Source of the DNA: Chloroflexota bacterium
GTDB lineage: Bacteria > Chloroflexota > Anaerolineae > Promineifilales > Promineifilaceae
DNA length: 7,062 bases
Reading direction: 5' to 3'
Assembly: GCA_024640485.1 (NCBI GenBank)
Contig: JAHEEY010000246.1
Coordinates: forward strand, 1-7,062
Within the stretch, counting starts at the first letter, position 1, and each line of letters begins with the position of its first letter. The notes under the pieces were generated by a model. It was given only the letters and a program-made list of their open reading frames with translations. It was not told where the DNA came from and searched no databases. The translations under genes were made by a program, and so were the position numbers. Below, in pieces: positions 1 to 6,704 of this stretch.

Positions 1-258
1 GAATCGGATTGCCGGCGGGCCAACAACTCCGGCTTTTTGCATCGCATCCTTCAAGCTGGCCGATTGCGTAAACGCTTTGGCTTGATCCAGGTCGCTCCAA
101 CCCAGCACAGCGGTGATTTGATTGGGATCGTCAACATTTCGCATGATGTACGCTTCATCTGTGGCCCCGCTGGCCTGACGGGCCGATGCGTGCTTGTCGA
201 ACCCTTCTCGCCACACAGCATAATCCTTGACAGTGTGCTGAACGTGTATATATACCAT
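1..258 (-). CDS. small cyclase/ABM-like alpha-beta barrel protein, partial (runs off left edge)
   Basis: An open frame starts at the ATG at 258-256 and stays open for 86 codons to base 1, so the C-terminus lies outside the window. A strong Shine-Dalgarno, AAGGAGAT (265-272), sits 6 nt before the ATG and supports this start. The protein begins MVYIHVQHTVKDYAVW and ends near AGVVGPPAIRF. It aligns along its whole length with the next gene upstream: H-x-V near the N-terminus, Y-x-x-W, a central DPN, then AxAF, LKxAM and AGVxGPPxIxF. Small proteins of about 95 residues with this pattern are usually annotated as 'cyclase' or antibiotic biosynthesis monooxygenase-like dimeric ferredoxin-fold proteins. 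I infer the fold from that resemblance; no catalytic residue can be assigned. It lies 59 nt downstream of its paralogue and is probably co-transcribed with it. Confidence 0.8.
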   Translation of the reverse strand, partial: MVYIHVQHTVKDYAVWREGFDKHASARQASGATDEAYIMRNVDDPNQITAVLGWSDLDQAKAFTQSASLKDAMQKAGVVGPPAIRF

Positions 259-317
259 GACTTAATCTCCTTATTTCTTGAATAGACGATCGATACATTT
301 CTCAAATATTGGTCATA

Positions 318-605
318 CTAGTACGGGGTCTGTTCAACCTCTTCGCCGAACCAGATCTCTGGCGGGCCTGCCACGCCTGCGTTCATCATCGCCGACTTCA
401 GCTCCTCGGAATTGGCAAAAGCCATGGCTGCGTTCGTGTCCGCGAACTGGTGCGTGATAATAACTGTGTTCGGGTCACTGGCGTCGCGATGGACACTGGC
501 GCCTGCAACCCCTTTTTCCTTGCGCACCGACACAAACTCGTCGTAGGCCCGTTTCCAGTTCTCGTAGCTGCTCACCGCATGCTTTGCAAACATCGTTGTG
601 GTCAT
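318..605 (-). CDS. small cyclase/ABM-like alpha-beta barrel protein (95 aa)
   Basis: A complete 95-residue protein, soluble and with no signal peptide or membrane segment. It starts MTTTMFAKHAVSSYENW and ends in AGVAGPPEIWF followed by an acidic tail. The spacing of HxV, YxxW, DPN, AMAF, LKSAM and AGVxGPPxIWF matches small proteins commonly labelled 'cyclase' or antibiotic biosynthesis monooxygenase-like, which form dimeric alpha/beta barrels. This is family resemblance from memory, and the reaction is unknown. I chose the ATG at 605 because GGAGG lies at 616-620, 10 nt upstream, and the homologous region starts just after it. A GTG at 650 would add 15 residues but has only a weak ribosome binding site. 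It sits 127 nt after the methyltransferase and 59 nt before its own paralogue, all on the minus strand, which suggests one transcript and perhaps a hetero-oligomer or two related steps. Confidence 0.85.
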   Translation of the reverse strand: MTTTMFAKHAVSSYENWKRAYDEFVSVRKEKGVAGASVHRDASDPNTVIITHQFADTNAAMAFANSEELKSAMMNAGVAGPPEIWFGEEVEQTPY

Positions 606-693
606 TGTCAATAAACCTCCATCTCTAACAGTTTGGATAAATAAGTTCACGCCAATTACCTGGGCGGATCAGGATTTGCCGAGACGATAAAAG

Positions 694-703
694 GGCTGCA
701 GCC
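694..703 (-). repeat. 10-bp palindrome after the methyltransferase gene
   Basis: GGCTGCAGCC is a perfect palindrome about 30 bp beyond the methyltransferase stop. On the minus strand it is followed by CTTTTAT, so it could form a very weak intrinsic terminator or pause site. The stem leaves almost no loop and the T run is short. I do not think it ends transcription before the small genes. The rest of the 606-732 gap shows nothing clear. Confidence 0.2.
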
Positions 704-732
704 TCGGTCGTGAATGCTCTCCTGCAAGCTGG

Positions 733-1836
733 CTACTTGTAGGCAATAGCCGCGCTGGTCGGTCCTGCCAGCGGGATCAACTCGAACCGTCTGAAGCCCA
801 CTTCGCTGCACCACCGACGGAAATCCGATTCAGTGTAGTCGAACCCGTCACCCAACTCGATCAGCATATTGAGTGACATCATCAGTCCAAACGCGTTTTG
901 ACGGCGCTCGTTGTCAATCACATTCTCGATGGCGATTAATACCCCGCCGGCAGGCAAAGCTTCGTACGCTTTGCGGATCAGCAGTTTCTTCTTCTCCAGA
1001 TTCCAGTCATGCAGAATATTGCCCAGTGTAATCACATCCGCTTTAGGGAAATCATCTACGAAAAAGTCGCCGCTTGCGGCTTTCACTCGCTCCGACAGGT
1101 CAAATTGAGCGATAGCCTTTTGGGCGATGGGCTCCACCGGCGGCAGATCGAAAGTGACACACTGCATCTGGGGGTGGTTAAGGGCTACCTGAATAGCCAG
1201 CGCCCCGCTGGCTCCACCGATATCGCACAAGGTCCGGTACGGTGTGAAGTCGAAGCGTTTGGCCAGGGTGATGAAGTTCCCCATTTGAAAACCCGCCATA
1301 GCGGCCATAAACTGGCTCAGCTTATCCGGCGATTGGTACAGCTTGACGAAAAACGGCTCGCCGACGTGCTTTATTTCGTTCTGGGGCTGGCCGGTTTGCA
1401 GGGCCTCTTCCAGGCTGCCCCAAAATTGATAGAGCCGGTCGTTGGCCATTTCCAACATCCCCCCAATGTACTGTGGGCTGTTCTTGTCCAGAAACAGACC
1501 GGTTTCCGCGGTGTTGCTGTAGCCGGCGGAGGGGCCGTTGCCGGCTCGCTGAAGGAAGCCCAACGCGACCAGCGTGTCAAAGAAGTCCCAAACACCCCGC
1601 TCGTGCAGGCCCAAATGGCTGCCCAGCTCTTCACCGGTCAATGCGTCTTGGCCAAGGGTGGTGAAAACCCCTAGCTTGACCGCAGCCAGCAGCGTTTTAG
1701 CCGGCCAGAAACCCATCCCCATCTCGATAATCCGGCCAGGGTTGGGCTGGGGAGGCGCATCAGTTAATAATGCAGCCGCTTTCTGCTTCCCATTAAGGTG
1801 AACAGCTTCTCGATTCACTACTGCTAAATTCGTCAT
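733..1836 (-). CDS. SAM-dependent O-methyltransferase, COMT/ASMT (Methyltransf_2) type
   Basis: A 367-residue protein with the two-part layout of small-molecule O-methyltransferases. Residues about 35-115 form the winged-helix dimerisation domain (GFWPAKTLLAAVKLGVF, then LTGEELGSHLGL). Residues about 160-365 form the Rossmann methyltransferase domain. SAM motif I is DIGGASG (205-211). The acidic residue after strand 2, which normally binds the SAM ribose, is D230 in VTFDLP. GDFF is at 256-259. LHDW (275-278) carries the histidine (H276) that acts as general base in plant COMT and related ASMT enzymes, so the enzyme looks intact. It should transfer methyl from SAM to a hydroxyl of an aromatic or polyketide-like substrate in the cytoplasm; the substrate is unknown. 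CrtF-like carotenoid methyltransferases share this fold and cannot be excluded. I chose the ATG at 1836 because AAGGG precedes it by 7 nt; a GTG at 1866 would add ten residues without support. It is transcribed divergently from the SARP-type regulator. Confidence 0.93.
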   Translation of the reverse strand: MTNLAVVNREAVHLNGKQKAAALLTDAPPQPNPGRIIEMGMGFWPAKTLLAAVKLGVFTTLGQDALTGEELGSHLGLHERGVWDFFDTLVALGFLQRAGNGPSAGYSNTAETGLFLDKNSPQYIGGMLEMANDRLYQFWGSLEEALQTGQPQNEIKHVGEPFFVKLYQSPDKLSQFMAAMAGFQMGNFITLAKRFDFTPYRTLCDIGGASGALAIQVALNHPQMQCVTFDLPPVEPIAQKAIAQFDLSERVKAASGDFFVDDFPKADVITLGNILHDWNLEKKKLLIRKAYEALPAGGVLIAIENVIDNERRQNAFGLMMSLNMLIELGDGFDYTESDFRRWCSEVGFRRFELIPLAGPTSAAIAYK

Positions 1837-1886
1837 AATTGCACCCTTATGTACTCCGATTTTCACTGCAGAATTTGATTGAGCTG

Positions 1887-1895
1887 AGCATACCA
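1887..1895 (-). promoter_or_regulatory. extended -10 promoter of the methyltransferase operon
   Basis: Read on the minus strand, TGGTATGCT gives a TGn extension followed by the -10 hexamer TATGCT (1892-1887). It would start transcription near 1880, leaving a leader of about 44 nt before the ATG at 1836. The best -35-like bases (CTGACG, 1918-1913) are 20 bp away, which is too far. A poor -35 fits a promoter that depends on an activator bound at the heptamer repeats just upstream. Confidence 0.45.
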
Positions 1896-1902
1896 GGCCA
1901 AC

Positions 1903-1941
1903 GCCAGCAGATCGTCAGCAGCTAATGGTTTATCGTCAGCA
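1903..1941 (-). promoter_or_regulatory. heptamer direct repeats, likely SARP-type operator
   Basis: On the minus strand TGCTGAC occurs at 1941-1935 and 1920-1914, and TGCTGGC at 1909-1903. The start-to-start spacings are 21 and 11 bp, close to two turns and one turn of the helix. The first two copies extend to an identical 10-mer, TGCTGACGAT. A degenerate CCAG core continues the 11-bp phase at 1893. SARP activators have an OmpR-type winged helix and typically bind heptameric direct repeats with 11-bp (or 22-bp) periodicity, the last one about 8 bp upstream of the -10. Here the last repeat is 10 bp upstream of TATGCT. The repeats are seen directly; that the neighbouring regulator binds them is inference. 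Confidence 0.5.
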
Positions 1942-1958
1942 CTTCTCACAAAGTGCTG
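1937..1958. repeat. 8-bp inverted repeat in the divergent control region
   Basis: CAGCACTT (1937-1944) and AAGTGCTG (1951-1958) are perfect reverse complements around a 6-nt centre, CTCACA. The left arm overlaps the outermost heptamer repeat (1935-1941). It could be a second operator for a dimeric regulator, or a site that lets the activator touch both promoters. It lies upstream of both predicted transcription starts, so it should not be an RNA hairpin in either leader. Confidence 0.5.
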
Positions 1959-1995
1959 GCAGCCTGGTTCTGGTTTCCCGTTCAGCTGTTTGGGG

Positions 1996-2004
1996 TGTTA
2001 TAAT
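1996..2004 (+). promoter_or_regulatory. extended -10 promoter of the SARP-type regulator
   Basis: TGTTATAAT combines a TG extension (1996-1997) with a perfect -10 hexamer TATAAT (1999-2004). The -35 region is poor (TTCCCG at 1975-1980, 18-bp spacer), which is usual for extended -10 promoters. Transcription would start near 2011, giving a leader of about 44 nt before the ATG at 2055. Confidence 0.6.
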
Positions 2005-2054
2005 CAGCGGAATATCGATTCACCCTTCCACCAGGAAAAGACACAGAGAGAGAA

Positions 2055-5000
2055 ATGGCTCGCCTGTCACTGCGTTTCCTTGGCTCTTTTCAGGCATCCC
2101 TTGCCGGAAAGCCGCTCATAAGCTTTCGCTCGTCCAAAGTACAAGGTCTTCTGATCTACCTGGCCCTGACACATCAACGGTCGCATGCCCGCGACACCCT
2201 TGCGGCGTTGTTTTGGCCTGAGGTGCCCGATACCGTCGCCAAAAAGAACCTGCGCCAATCTCTCTACCAACTCCGCCAGGTGCTGGGGGATGTGACGCCT
2301 CGAGGGGAACCTTTTCTACTCGTGACCCGGTCAACGGTTCAGTTCAATTCCACCAGCGATCATGCCCTGGATGTCTCTACCTTCCTGTCTCACGTGGATC
2401 ACGATCAACTGGAACAGGCTGCGGCCGCTTTTCAGGGCGATCTTCTGCCAGAGTTCAGCTGCGACAGCCTGCCATTTGAAGAGTGGCTGTTGATAGAGCG
2501 CCAGCGGCTGCACAGGTTGGCTCTGGATGCGCTGTTCAAGCTTGCCGCACAGAGCCTTGCCGCGGCTGACTATGATAAGGCCCGAGACCTGGCCCAACGG
2601 CAGTTGGCCTTGGAACCGTGGCACGAGGAAGCGCACCGGCAGCTTATGCAGACGCTGGCACTGCTGGGTGAAAGAAGTGCGGCCCTGGCCCAGTATGAAA
2701 CTTGCCGGAGGGCGCTGGCAGAGGAATTGCGTGTCCAACCGGCAGCGGAAACCGAAGCTTTGATGGCCCGCATTCGAGACCAGCAGCTTGGGCGAGATGA
2801 GAGGCGCCCGCCAATCCGGCCTTTAGAACATCGCCAGCTGACCATGCCCTTTGTTGGCCGCAAAAGAGAGCATGGCACGCTGGTCAGCGCATATCAGCGA
2901 GCTTGCCACGATGGTATGCAGGTGGTCATGCTGTTTGGCAAAGCCGGTGTCGGCAAGACCCGGTTGACCCAGACTTTCCTTGATTGGGCGGCCGCGCAAG
3001 GCGCCGACATTCTACGGGGCAGTGCTTTTGAAACCAGCGGCGGGCTGCCCTACCAGCCTCTGACCCAGGCTCTGCGCCAGCGCCTGGAGCGCGAAAATGC
3101 CCCCGAAGACCTCCTCTCCGATTTGTGGCTGACGCAGCTCTGCCGGCTTCTGCCGGAACTGCGCGACCGCTACCCTGACCTGCCTGAACCCACCCAGGAA
3201 GAATCCACTGCCCGGCAGCACTTATTTGAAGCAATCACACGCTTGGGCCGGGCGCTGGCCCAACGCGCGCCGCTGGTTATCCTTCTTGATGACTGGCACT
3301 GGGCCGACCCGGCCTCGCTGGATGTGCTGCACTATGCCGCGCTGCGCTGGGCAGAGTCCCGAACGCCCATTCTGGTGCTCTTGACCCTGCGCCAGGAATC
3401 GCTCGGGGAGTCACCCGAATTACACGCCTGGCTGACCCGTCTCAAACGGGAGATCGCCTATACACAGCTAGAGCTAACATCGCTGTCCGAATTAGAAACA
3501 GAACAGTTGATCCGCGTCCTCCTGGTTGAGCCGGAAGAAGGGGCCAATTACGCGCCGCCGGCCGGTGCTGAGAAGCTGTCGCCGCTCACCAGATTCAGCC
3601 GCTGGCTGTTTGAGGAAACGGATGGTCAGCCGCTCTTTTTGGTAGAGACCCTCAAAGCATTAGTTGCCGAAGGTCTGGTCCGGCCGGATGCCGGCTCAAA
3701 CGGCTGGCGAGTCGACTGGCAGACCTTCGACCAGCAGGCATCTGATTCAGGCGCCCGTGTTCTGCCGGGGGTGCAGGAGATTGTTCGGGGTTGGTTGAAC
3801 CGTATCAGCGCCTCTGCCAACAGATTGCTGACAGCAGCGGCCATTCTAGGCCAGGACACCTCGTTCGATGACCTGTGCCGCGTTGCCGAACTTGAGGATA
3901 CTCAGGCGCTAACAGCGTTGGATGAGCTGCTGGCCCGGCAGCTCCTGTTGGAGACTGATGCTGTACCCGGCCGCAATGCCGCTTATCGGTTCTCCCATCA
4001 AAAGGTAGCTGAGGTTGTCTACGCTGAGGCCGGGGCAGCCCGGCGGCGGCTGCTGCACCGTCGGGCGTTTGAGGCGCTGCAAGCAGCCCCGGCGCCAGCC
4101 GCTGAATTAGCCCACCATGCCCTCAACGCCAGTCTGTGGCCTGAGGCAGTTCGATACAGCATTGTCGCCGGAAACGAAGCTTTGAGCCTGTTGGCTGTCC
4201 CGGTAGCGACTGCTCACTATGAGACAGCCTGGCAAACGACGGAGCGGATAGGCTGGCCGGAGGCCATTTCGGGCGCGGACAGGCTGAATCTTTATGCCGG
4301 CCTAGGCCGGGCATATGAACTGGCCGAAGCGTGGCCGCGAGCGCAGCAAATGTACCAGGCCATGATAACTTACGCCCGGACGATTGAGGCCGCTTCCATA
4401 GAATGCCAGGGCTTGAATCACTTGGCTACGGTTTACACAAATGGTTTCAAGGAGCCGCAGCAGGCCATCCCACTCCTGGAACAGGCGCGAGCGGTGGCCG
4501 AACAAAGTGGAGATTTACAGGGGCTGGTCGATACGGAATGGAACCTATCGCTGGCCGCTGTTCACGAGCAGAAACCTCAGCTGGGACGCGATCATGGCGA
4601 ACAGGCTCTGGAGAAAGCCCGCCAATTGGGGCATCCTCAGTTGTTGGCTCGCTGCCTAAATTCGCTGTCCTACATTTATGCCCAACTCCGTCAGTGGGAT
4701 ATGGCTGAAGCCCATGCCACTGAAGCCCGCGATCTATACGCCGCAGCCGGCAATCGGGTTTTGGAAGCTGACAGCCAACGGATGCTCGGCATGAGCCAGA
4801 TGTTCTCCGGCCGGACTCGCGAAAGCCTGGTCACCCTGCGAGACGCATTCGCCTTCAGTCGGCAAATCGATAATCTGTGGGGTGAAGCAGATTGTGCCTG
4901 GCGGTTGGCTCACACCCTGCTGGAATTGGGCCGCTATGGCCAGGCCGCCAGTCTGGCAAGGCAGGCGGTCGAACAGGCGCCTATGGTGGGGGTGCCCACC

Positions 5001-5678
5001 ATGGTATTGCTGGCCCAGCTGACCTGGGGCACTGTCCAGCGGACGGTCATGGCGCTGGCGGCTGCTCAGCAGACGCTGCTAGATATCCTGACCAAATACA
5101 TAGAGCCGGGATTGGCAGGTTTCGCGGACTGGACTTTGGCTGAATTATGTGCCCTGCACGCGATAAACGGTGAGTGGGGTCAGGCCCACGATTATGCCCT
5201 GCGCACCCTGCGCTCCCGGAGAGATGAATCTCTGCTGCCCATGGGCTTAACCGGCTGGTATGAGACCGAGGCTTTGCTGCGCGGCGGCAGTGACGATCTG
5301 GCGCGAGCCGAGGTTGCGCGGCTGGCTGAAATCACGGGGAATAACAGGCGCCATCGCCTGCCCCTGCTTCGTTCCCAAGCCGTATTGGCCCAATGGGACG
5401 GCGATATAGACTTGGCCGTTACCTACCTGCGCGATGCCCGCGCGCTGGCCCAGGAAATCGGCCTGCCCGGTGAAGAATGGCCCATCCTGGGCACATTGGC
5501 CGCGCTCTATGCTGGCCAGGGCGATCCTGCCGGGGCGCAGCGCGCCTGGAGCGACTCAGCCGATACCATCCTCAGCCTGTCCGAAACCATTGATGAGGAA
5601 GATTTGCGAGCAGGATTCCTGGCGTCAGAGCCGATCCAGGCCATCCTGGATAAAGCAGACCGGGCTGAAGAGAGATAG
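2055..5678 (+). CDS. SARP/BTAD-type transcriptional activator with AAA ATPase and TPR domains (1207 aa)
   Basis: A very large cytoplasmic one-piece regulator. Residues about 1-98 form an OmpR/SARP-type winged helix (LSLRFLGSFQASLAGKP, then KKNLRQSLYQLRQVLGD). Residues about 105-245 form the bacterial transcriptional activation domain (FEEWLLIERQRLHRLALDAL, then LEPWHEEAHRQLMQTLALLG). After a short linker, FVGRKRE (266-272) opens an AAA_16-like ATPase with Walker A GKAGVGKT (295-302) and Walker B LVILLDD (407-413) followed by WHWAD; the nucleotide-binding residues look intact. TDGQPLFLVETLKAL follows at about 522-536. Residues about 700-1190 are alpha-helical TPR-like repeats, for example YAGLGRAYELAEAWPRAQQMY. 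There is no C-terminal LuxR helix-turn-helix, so DNA binding should be N-terminal. Family members resemble AfsR: ATP binding and TPR-bound partners control activation of adjacent genes. The ribosome binding site is weak (GAGAGAG next to the ATG), and the domain starts immediately, which supports this start. It is divergent from the methyltransferase operon, its likely target. Confidence 0.95.
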   Translation: MARLSLRFLGSFQASLAGKPLISFRSSKVQGLLIYLALTHQRSHARDTLAALFWPEVPDTVAKKNLRQSLYQLRQVLGDVTPRGEPFLLVTRSTVQFNSTSDHALDVSTFLSHVDHDQLEQAAAAFQGDLLPEFSCDSLPFEEWLLIERQRLHRLALDALFKLAAQSLAAADYDKARDLAQRQLALEPWHEEAHRQLMQTLALLGERSAALAQYETCRRALAEELRVQPAAETEALMARIRDQQLGRDERRPPIRPLEHRQLTMPFVGRKREHGTLVSAYQRACHDGMQVVMLFGKAGVGKTRLTQTFLDWAAAQGADILRGSAFETSGGLPYQPLTQALRQRLERENAPEDLLSDLWLTQLCRLLPELRDRYPDLPEPTQEESTARQHLFEAITRLGRALAQRAPLVILLDDWHWADPASLDVLHYAALRWAESRTPILVLLTLRQESLGESPELHAWLTRLKREIAYTQLELTSLSELETEQLIRVLLVEPEEGANYAPPAGAEKLSPLTRFSRWLFEETDGQPLFLVETLKALVAEGLVRPDAGSNGWRVDWQTFDQQASDSGARVLPGVQEIVRGWLNRISASANRLLTAAAILGQDTSFDDLCRVAELEDTQALTALDELLARQLLLETDAVPGRNAAYRFSHQKVAEVVYAEAGAARRRLLHRRAFEALQAAPAPAAELAHHALNASLWPEAVRYSIVAGNEALSLLAVPVATAHYETAWQTTERIGWPEAISGADRLNLYAGLGRAYELAEAWPRAQQMYQAMITYARTIEAASIECQGLNHLATVYTNGFKEPQQAIPLLEQARAVAEQSGDLQGLVDTEWNLSLAAVHEQKPQLGRDHGEQALEKARQLGHPQLLARCLNSLSYIYAQLRQWDMAEAHATEARDLYAAAGNRVLEADSQRMLGMSQMFSGRTRESLVTLRDAFAFSRQIDNLWGEADCAWRLAHTLLELGRYGQAASLARQAVEQAPMVGVPTMVLLAQLTWGTVQRTVMALAAAQQTLLDILTKYIEPGLAGFADWTLAELCALHAINGEWGQAHDYALRTLRSRRDESLLPMGLTGWYETEALLRGGSDDLARAEVARLAEITGNNRRHRLPLLRSQAVLAQWDGDIDLAVTYLRDARALAQEIGLPGEEWPILGTLAALYAGQGDPAGAQRAWSDSADTILSLSETIDEEDLRAGFLASEPIQAILDKADRAEER

Positions 5679-5741
5679 CATCCACTCCCCCCAAGCCCAC
5701 ACCATTCCAAATCCCATCACACAAGAAATCCCTAAATAGGC

Positions 5742-5850
5742 GGCGCCCTGTCAAGCCGTGCAAATTGATATACTTCTCGCCCCTCAAGGGCTGGCTGCCA
5801 GCGGGCATCAGTTCACGCCCCGTCAGGTGGGAGCATGCGGAAAAGGGCAT
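5742..5850 (-). repeat. putative dispersed intergenic repeat fragment
   Basis: On the minus strand at 5779-5744 one frame reads REVYQFARLDRA. I recall this peptide from many short hypothetical proteins in environmental and Chloroflexota genomes, which suggests a dispersed DNA repeat rather than a gene. Other pieces of the same pattern (LTGRELMPAGSQPL) are in a different frame, so the block does not code for one protein. It contains an odd-centred palindrome, GCTGGC-T-GCCAGC (5790-5802), next to GCCC/GGGC arms (5779-5782 and 5788-5791), so it could fold. The edges are approximate, and the repeat status rests on memory because no second copy lies in this window. Confidence 0.4.
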
Positions 5851-5971
5851 GAGCAAAAGTATAGCAGCGTCTTATCCTCTCACCTTCGAAAATTCGTCCG
5901 GCGCCGTTCTGATGAATAAGTAAATCTTATGACATCCCAAACGAATGGCCGTTCAAGAATGCATATTGGCT

Positions 5972-5985
5972 TTGGGTACACCCAA
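5972..5985. repeat. 14-bp inverted repeat upstream of the membrane protein promoter
   Basis: TTGGGT (5972-5977) and ACCCAA (5980-5985) are perfect reverse complements around AC. The site lies 29 bp upstream of the -35 hexamer at 6014, a fitting place for a dimeric activator. No regulator can be named. Confidence 0.35.
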
Positions 5986-6013
5986 TTCACCCCTGAACTA
6001 ATCCTTCTGGGGT

Positions 6014-6042
6014 ATGACATCACCCTGCCTCTGGACTATGCT
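6014..6042 (+). promoter_or_regulatory. sigma70-like promoter for the membrane protein genes
   Basis: ATGACA (6014-6019; five of six bases match TTGACA) is followed by a 17-bp spacer and TATGCT (6037-6042; four of six match TATAAT). The start would be near 6049, giving a leader of about 215 nt before the ATG at 6265. It is the best -35/-10 pair I found in this spacer. Confidence 0.5.
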
Positions 6043-6074
6043 GTAATCATGATCGCATATTTATCGGAAAAGTT

Positions 6075-6137
6075 ATGAAACCGGAATTCGCATTGCTCCC
6101 GGCCAAACATCTGCCAAATCACCGTTTTGGGACATGA
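6075..6137 (+). CDS. possible 20-codon leader ORF
   Basis: Within the predicted leader, an ATG at 6075 with GGAAAAG 2 nt upstream opens 20 codons (MKPEFALLPAKHLPNHRFGT) ending in TGA at 6135-6137. A 9-codon frame starting at 6050 overlaps it at ATGA. There is no repeated regulatory amino acid and no recognisable product, so this could easily be chance. Confidence 0.12.
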   Translation: MKPEFALLPAKHLPNHRFGT

Positions 6138-6264
6138 AATTCACTGATAGGAAGGCAAGCTAACCCGTACCTGCCCCACGACATCCAGCAAGGAGGACTG
6201 CGGTGCTAACTCTGGCAGCTCGCCGCAAGGCCAATCGAAATTACTTCTTGAAAAGGATATAGAA

Positions 6265-6651
6265 ATGAATACAAACAAAGAAGCGGCTCCAATGGTAAAT
6301 ACGAAGATCGTTCTTGCAGCTTTATGGATAGCGCATTTTCTTCTCTGGACGTTTGGAGATATGGCGGCTCTTCTGCAAGAAATTTCCGAGCCAGTTGATA
6401 ACAACCTGTTGCTGCTCGTTGCGGTACCGCTTGCAGTTATTCAAGCATTGATGATTTTTTTCTCCCTAGTAGGGAAGGCGAAATTGATGCGTTGGGTAAA
6501 TGTAATTTTGGCCGTAGTTTTCCTATTATTCAATGTGGGGTTTTTAGCTGAAGCCCATGTTGGATGGGAATATCTGTTAGGTGCGGGATATCTGCTCTTC
6601 AATGGGCTCATTGTCTGGTATGCATGGAAGTGGCCCACACAGGGAGCGTGA
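6265..6651 (+). CDS. small integral membrane protein, four predicted helices (128 aa)
   Basis: The ATG is preceded by AAGGAT (6253-6258) at a 6-nt spacing, a good ribosome binding site. The protein has a short polar N-terminus and four hydrophobic segments at about 14-34 (IVLAALWIAHFLLWTFG), 46-69, 75-97 and 100-121. A cytoplasmic-looking KAKLMRW joins helices 2 and 3. It ends in a short polar tail, so both termini probably lie on the same side of the membrane. It has no catalytic or metal-binding motif that I can identify. The opening resembles uncharacterised DUF6326-like proteins, but this is a weak impression and I do not assign the family. It is 109 nt upstream of the DUF4386 gene on the same strand and may be co-transcribed. 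Its base composition is lower in G+C than that of the regulator. Confidence 0.85.
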   Translation: MNTNKEAAPMVNTKIVLAALWIAHFLLWTFGDMAALLQEISEPVDNNLLLLVAVPLAVIQALMIFFSLVGKAKLMRWVNVILAVVFLLFNVGFLAEAHVGWEYLLGAGYLLFNGLIVWYAWKWPTQGA

Positions 6652-6704
6652 CAGATTTCCTTTCTGATTCATATAGATGTATTGATGAATATCGCACAAT
6701 ATGA

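Larger units (their letters stand above)
5679..6264. other. 586-bp intergenic region, no convincing protein gene
   Basis: No reading frame on either strand has a ribosome binding site together with a recognisable product. The region holds a putative repeat fragment (about 5742-5850), short inverted repeats (CGAAAATTCG at 5887-5896; ATAAG/CTTAT at 5916-5930; a 14-bp repeat at 5972-5985), a duplicated TATGACATC (5928-5936 and 6013-6021), and one good promoter (6014-6042). I found no clear intrinsic terminator after the regulator stop at 5678. Confidence 0.6.

Noticed and set aside
51..305. 84-codon minus-strand frame at the left edge
   Set aside because: It overlaps the real minus-strand gene at 1-258 in another frame, has no family resemblance, and lacks the strong ribosome binding site that serves the ATG at 258.
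309..614. 101-codon plus-strand frame
   Set aside because: Antisense shadow of the small cyclase-like gene at 318-605; rich in C, H and R and with no recognisable motif.
1009..1674. 221-codon plus-strand frame
   Set aside because: Antisense to the methyltransferase, whose SAM motif and HDW motif are clear; the antisense product resembles nothing.
1837..1866. Ten-residue N-terminal extension of the methyltransferase from a GTG
   Set aside because: The ATG at 1836 has AAGGG at a good distance, whereas the GTG has no ribosome binding site.
2055..5678. Regulator as a LuxR/MalT-type (LAL) protein
   Set aside because: No LuxR-type helix-turn-helix is visible at the C-terminus, while a SARP-type winged helix and activation domain are clear at the N-terminus.
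5572..5856. 94-codon minus-strand frame overlapping the end of the regulator
   Set aside because: It overlaps the regulator C-terminus and the putative repeat; the familiar peptide pieces fall in different frames, so it is not one protein.
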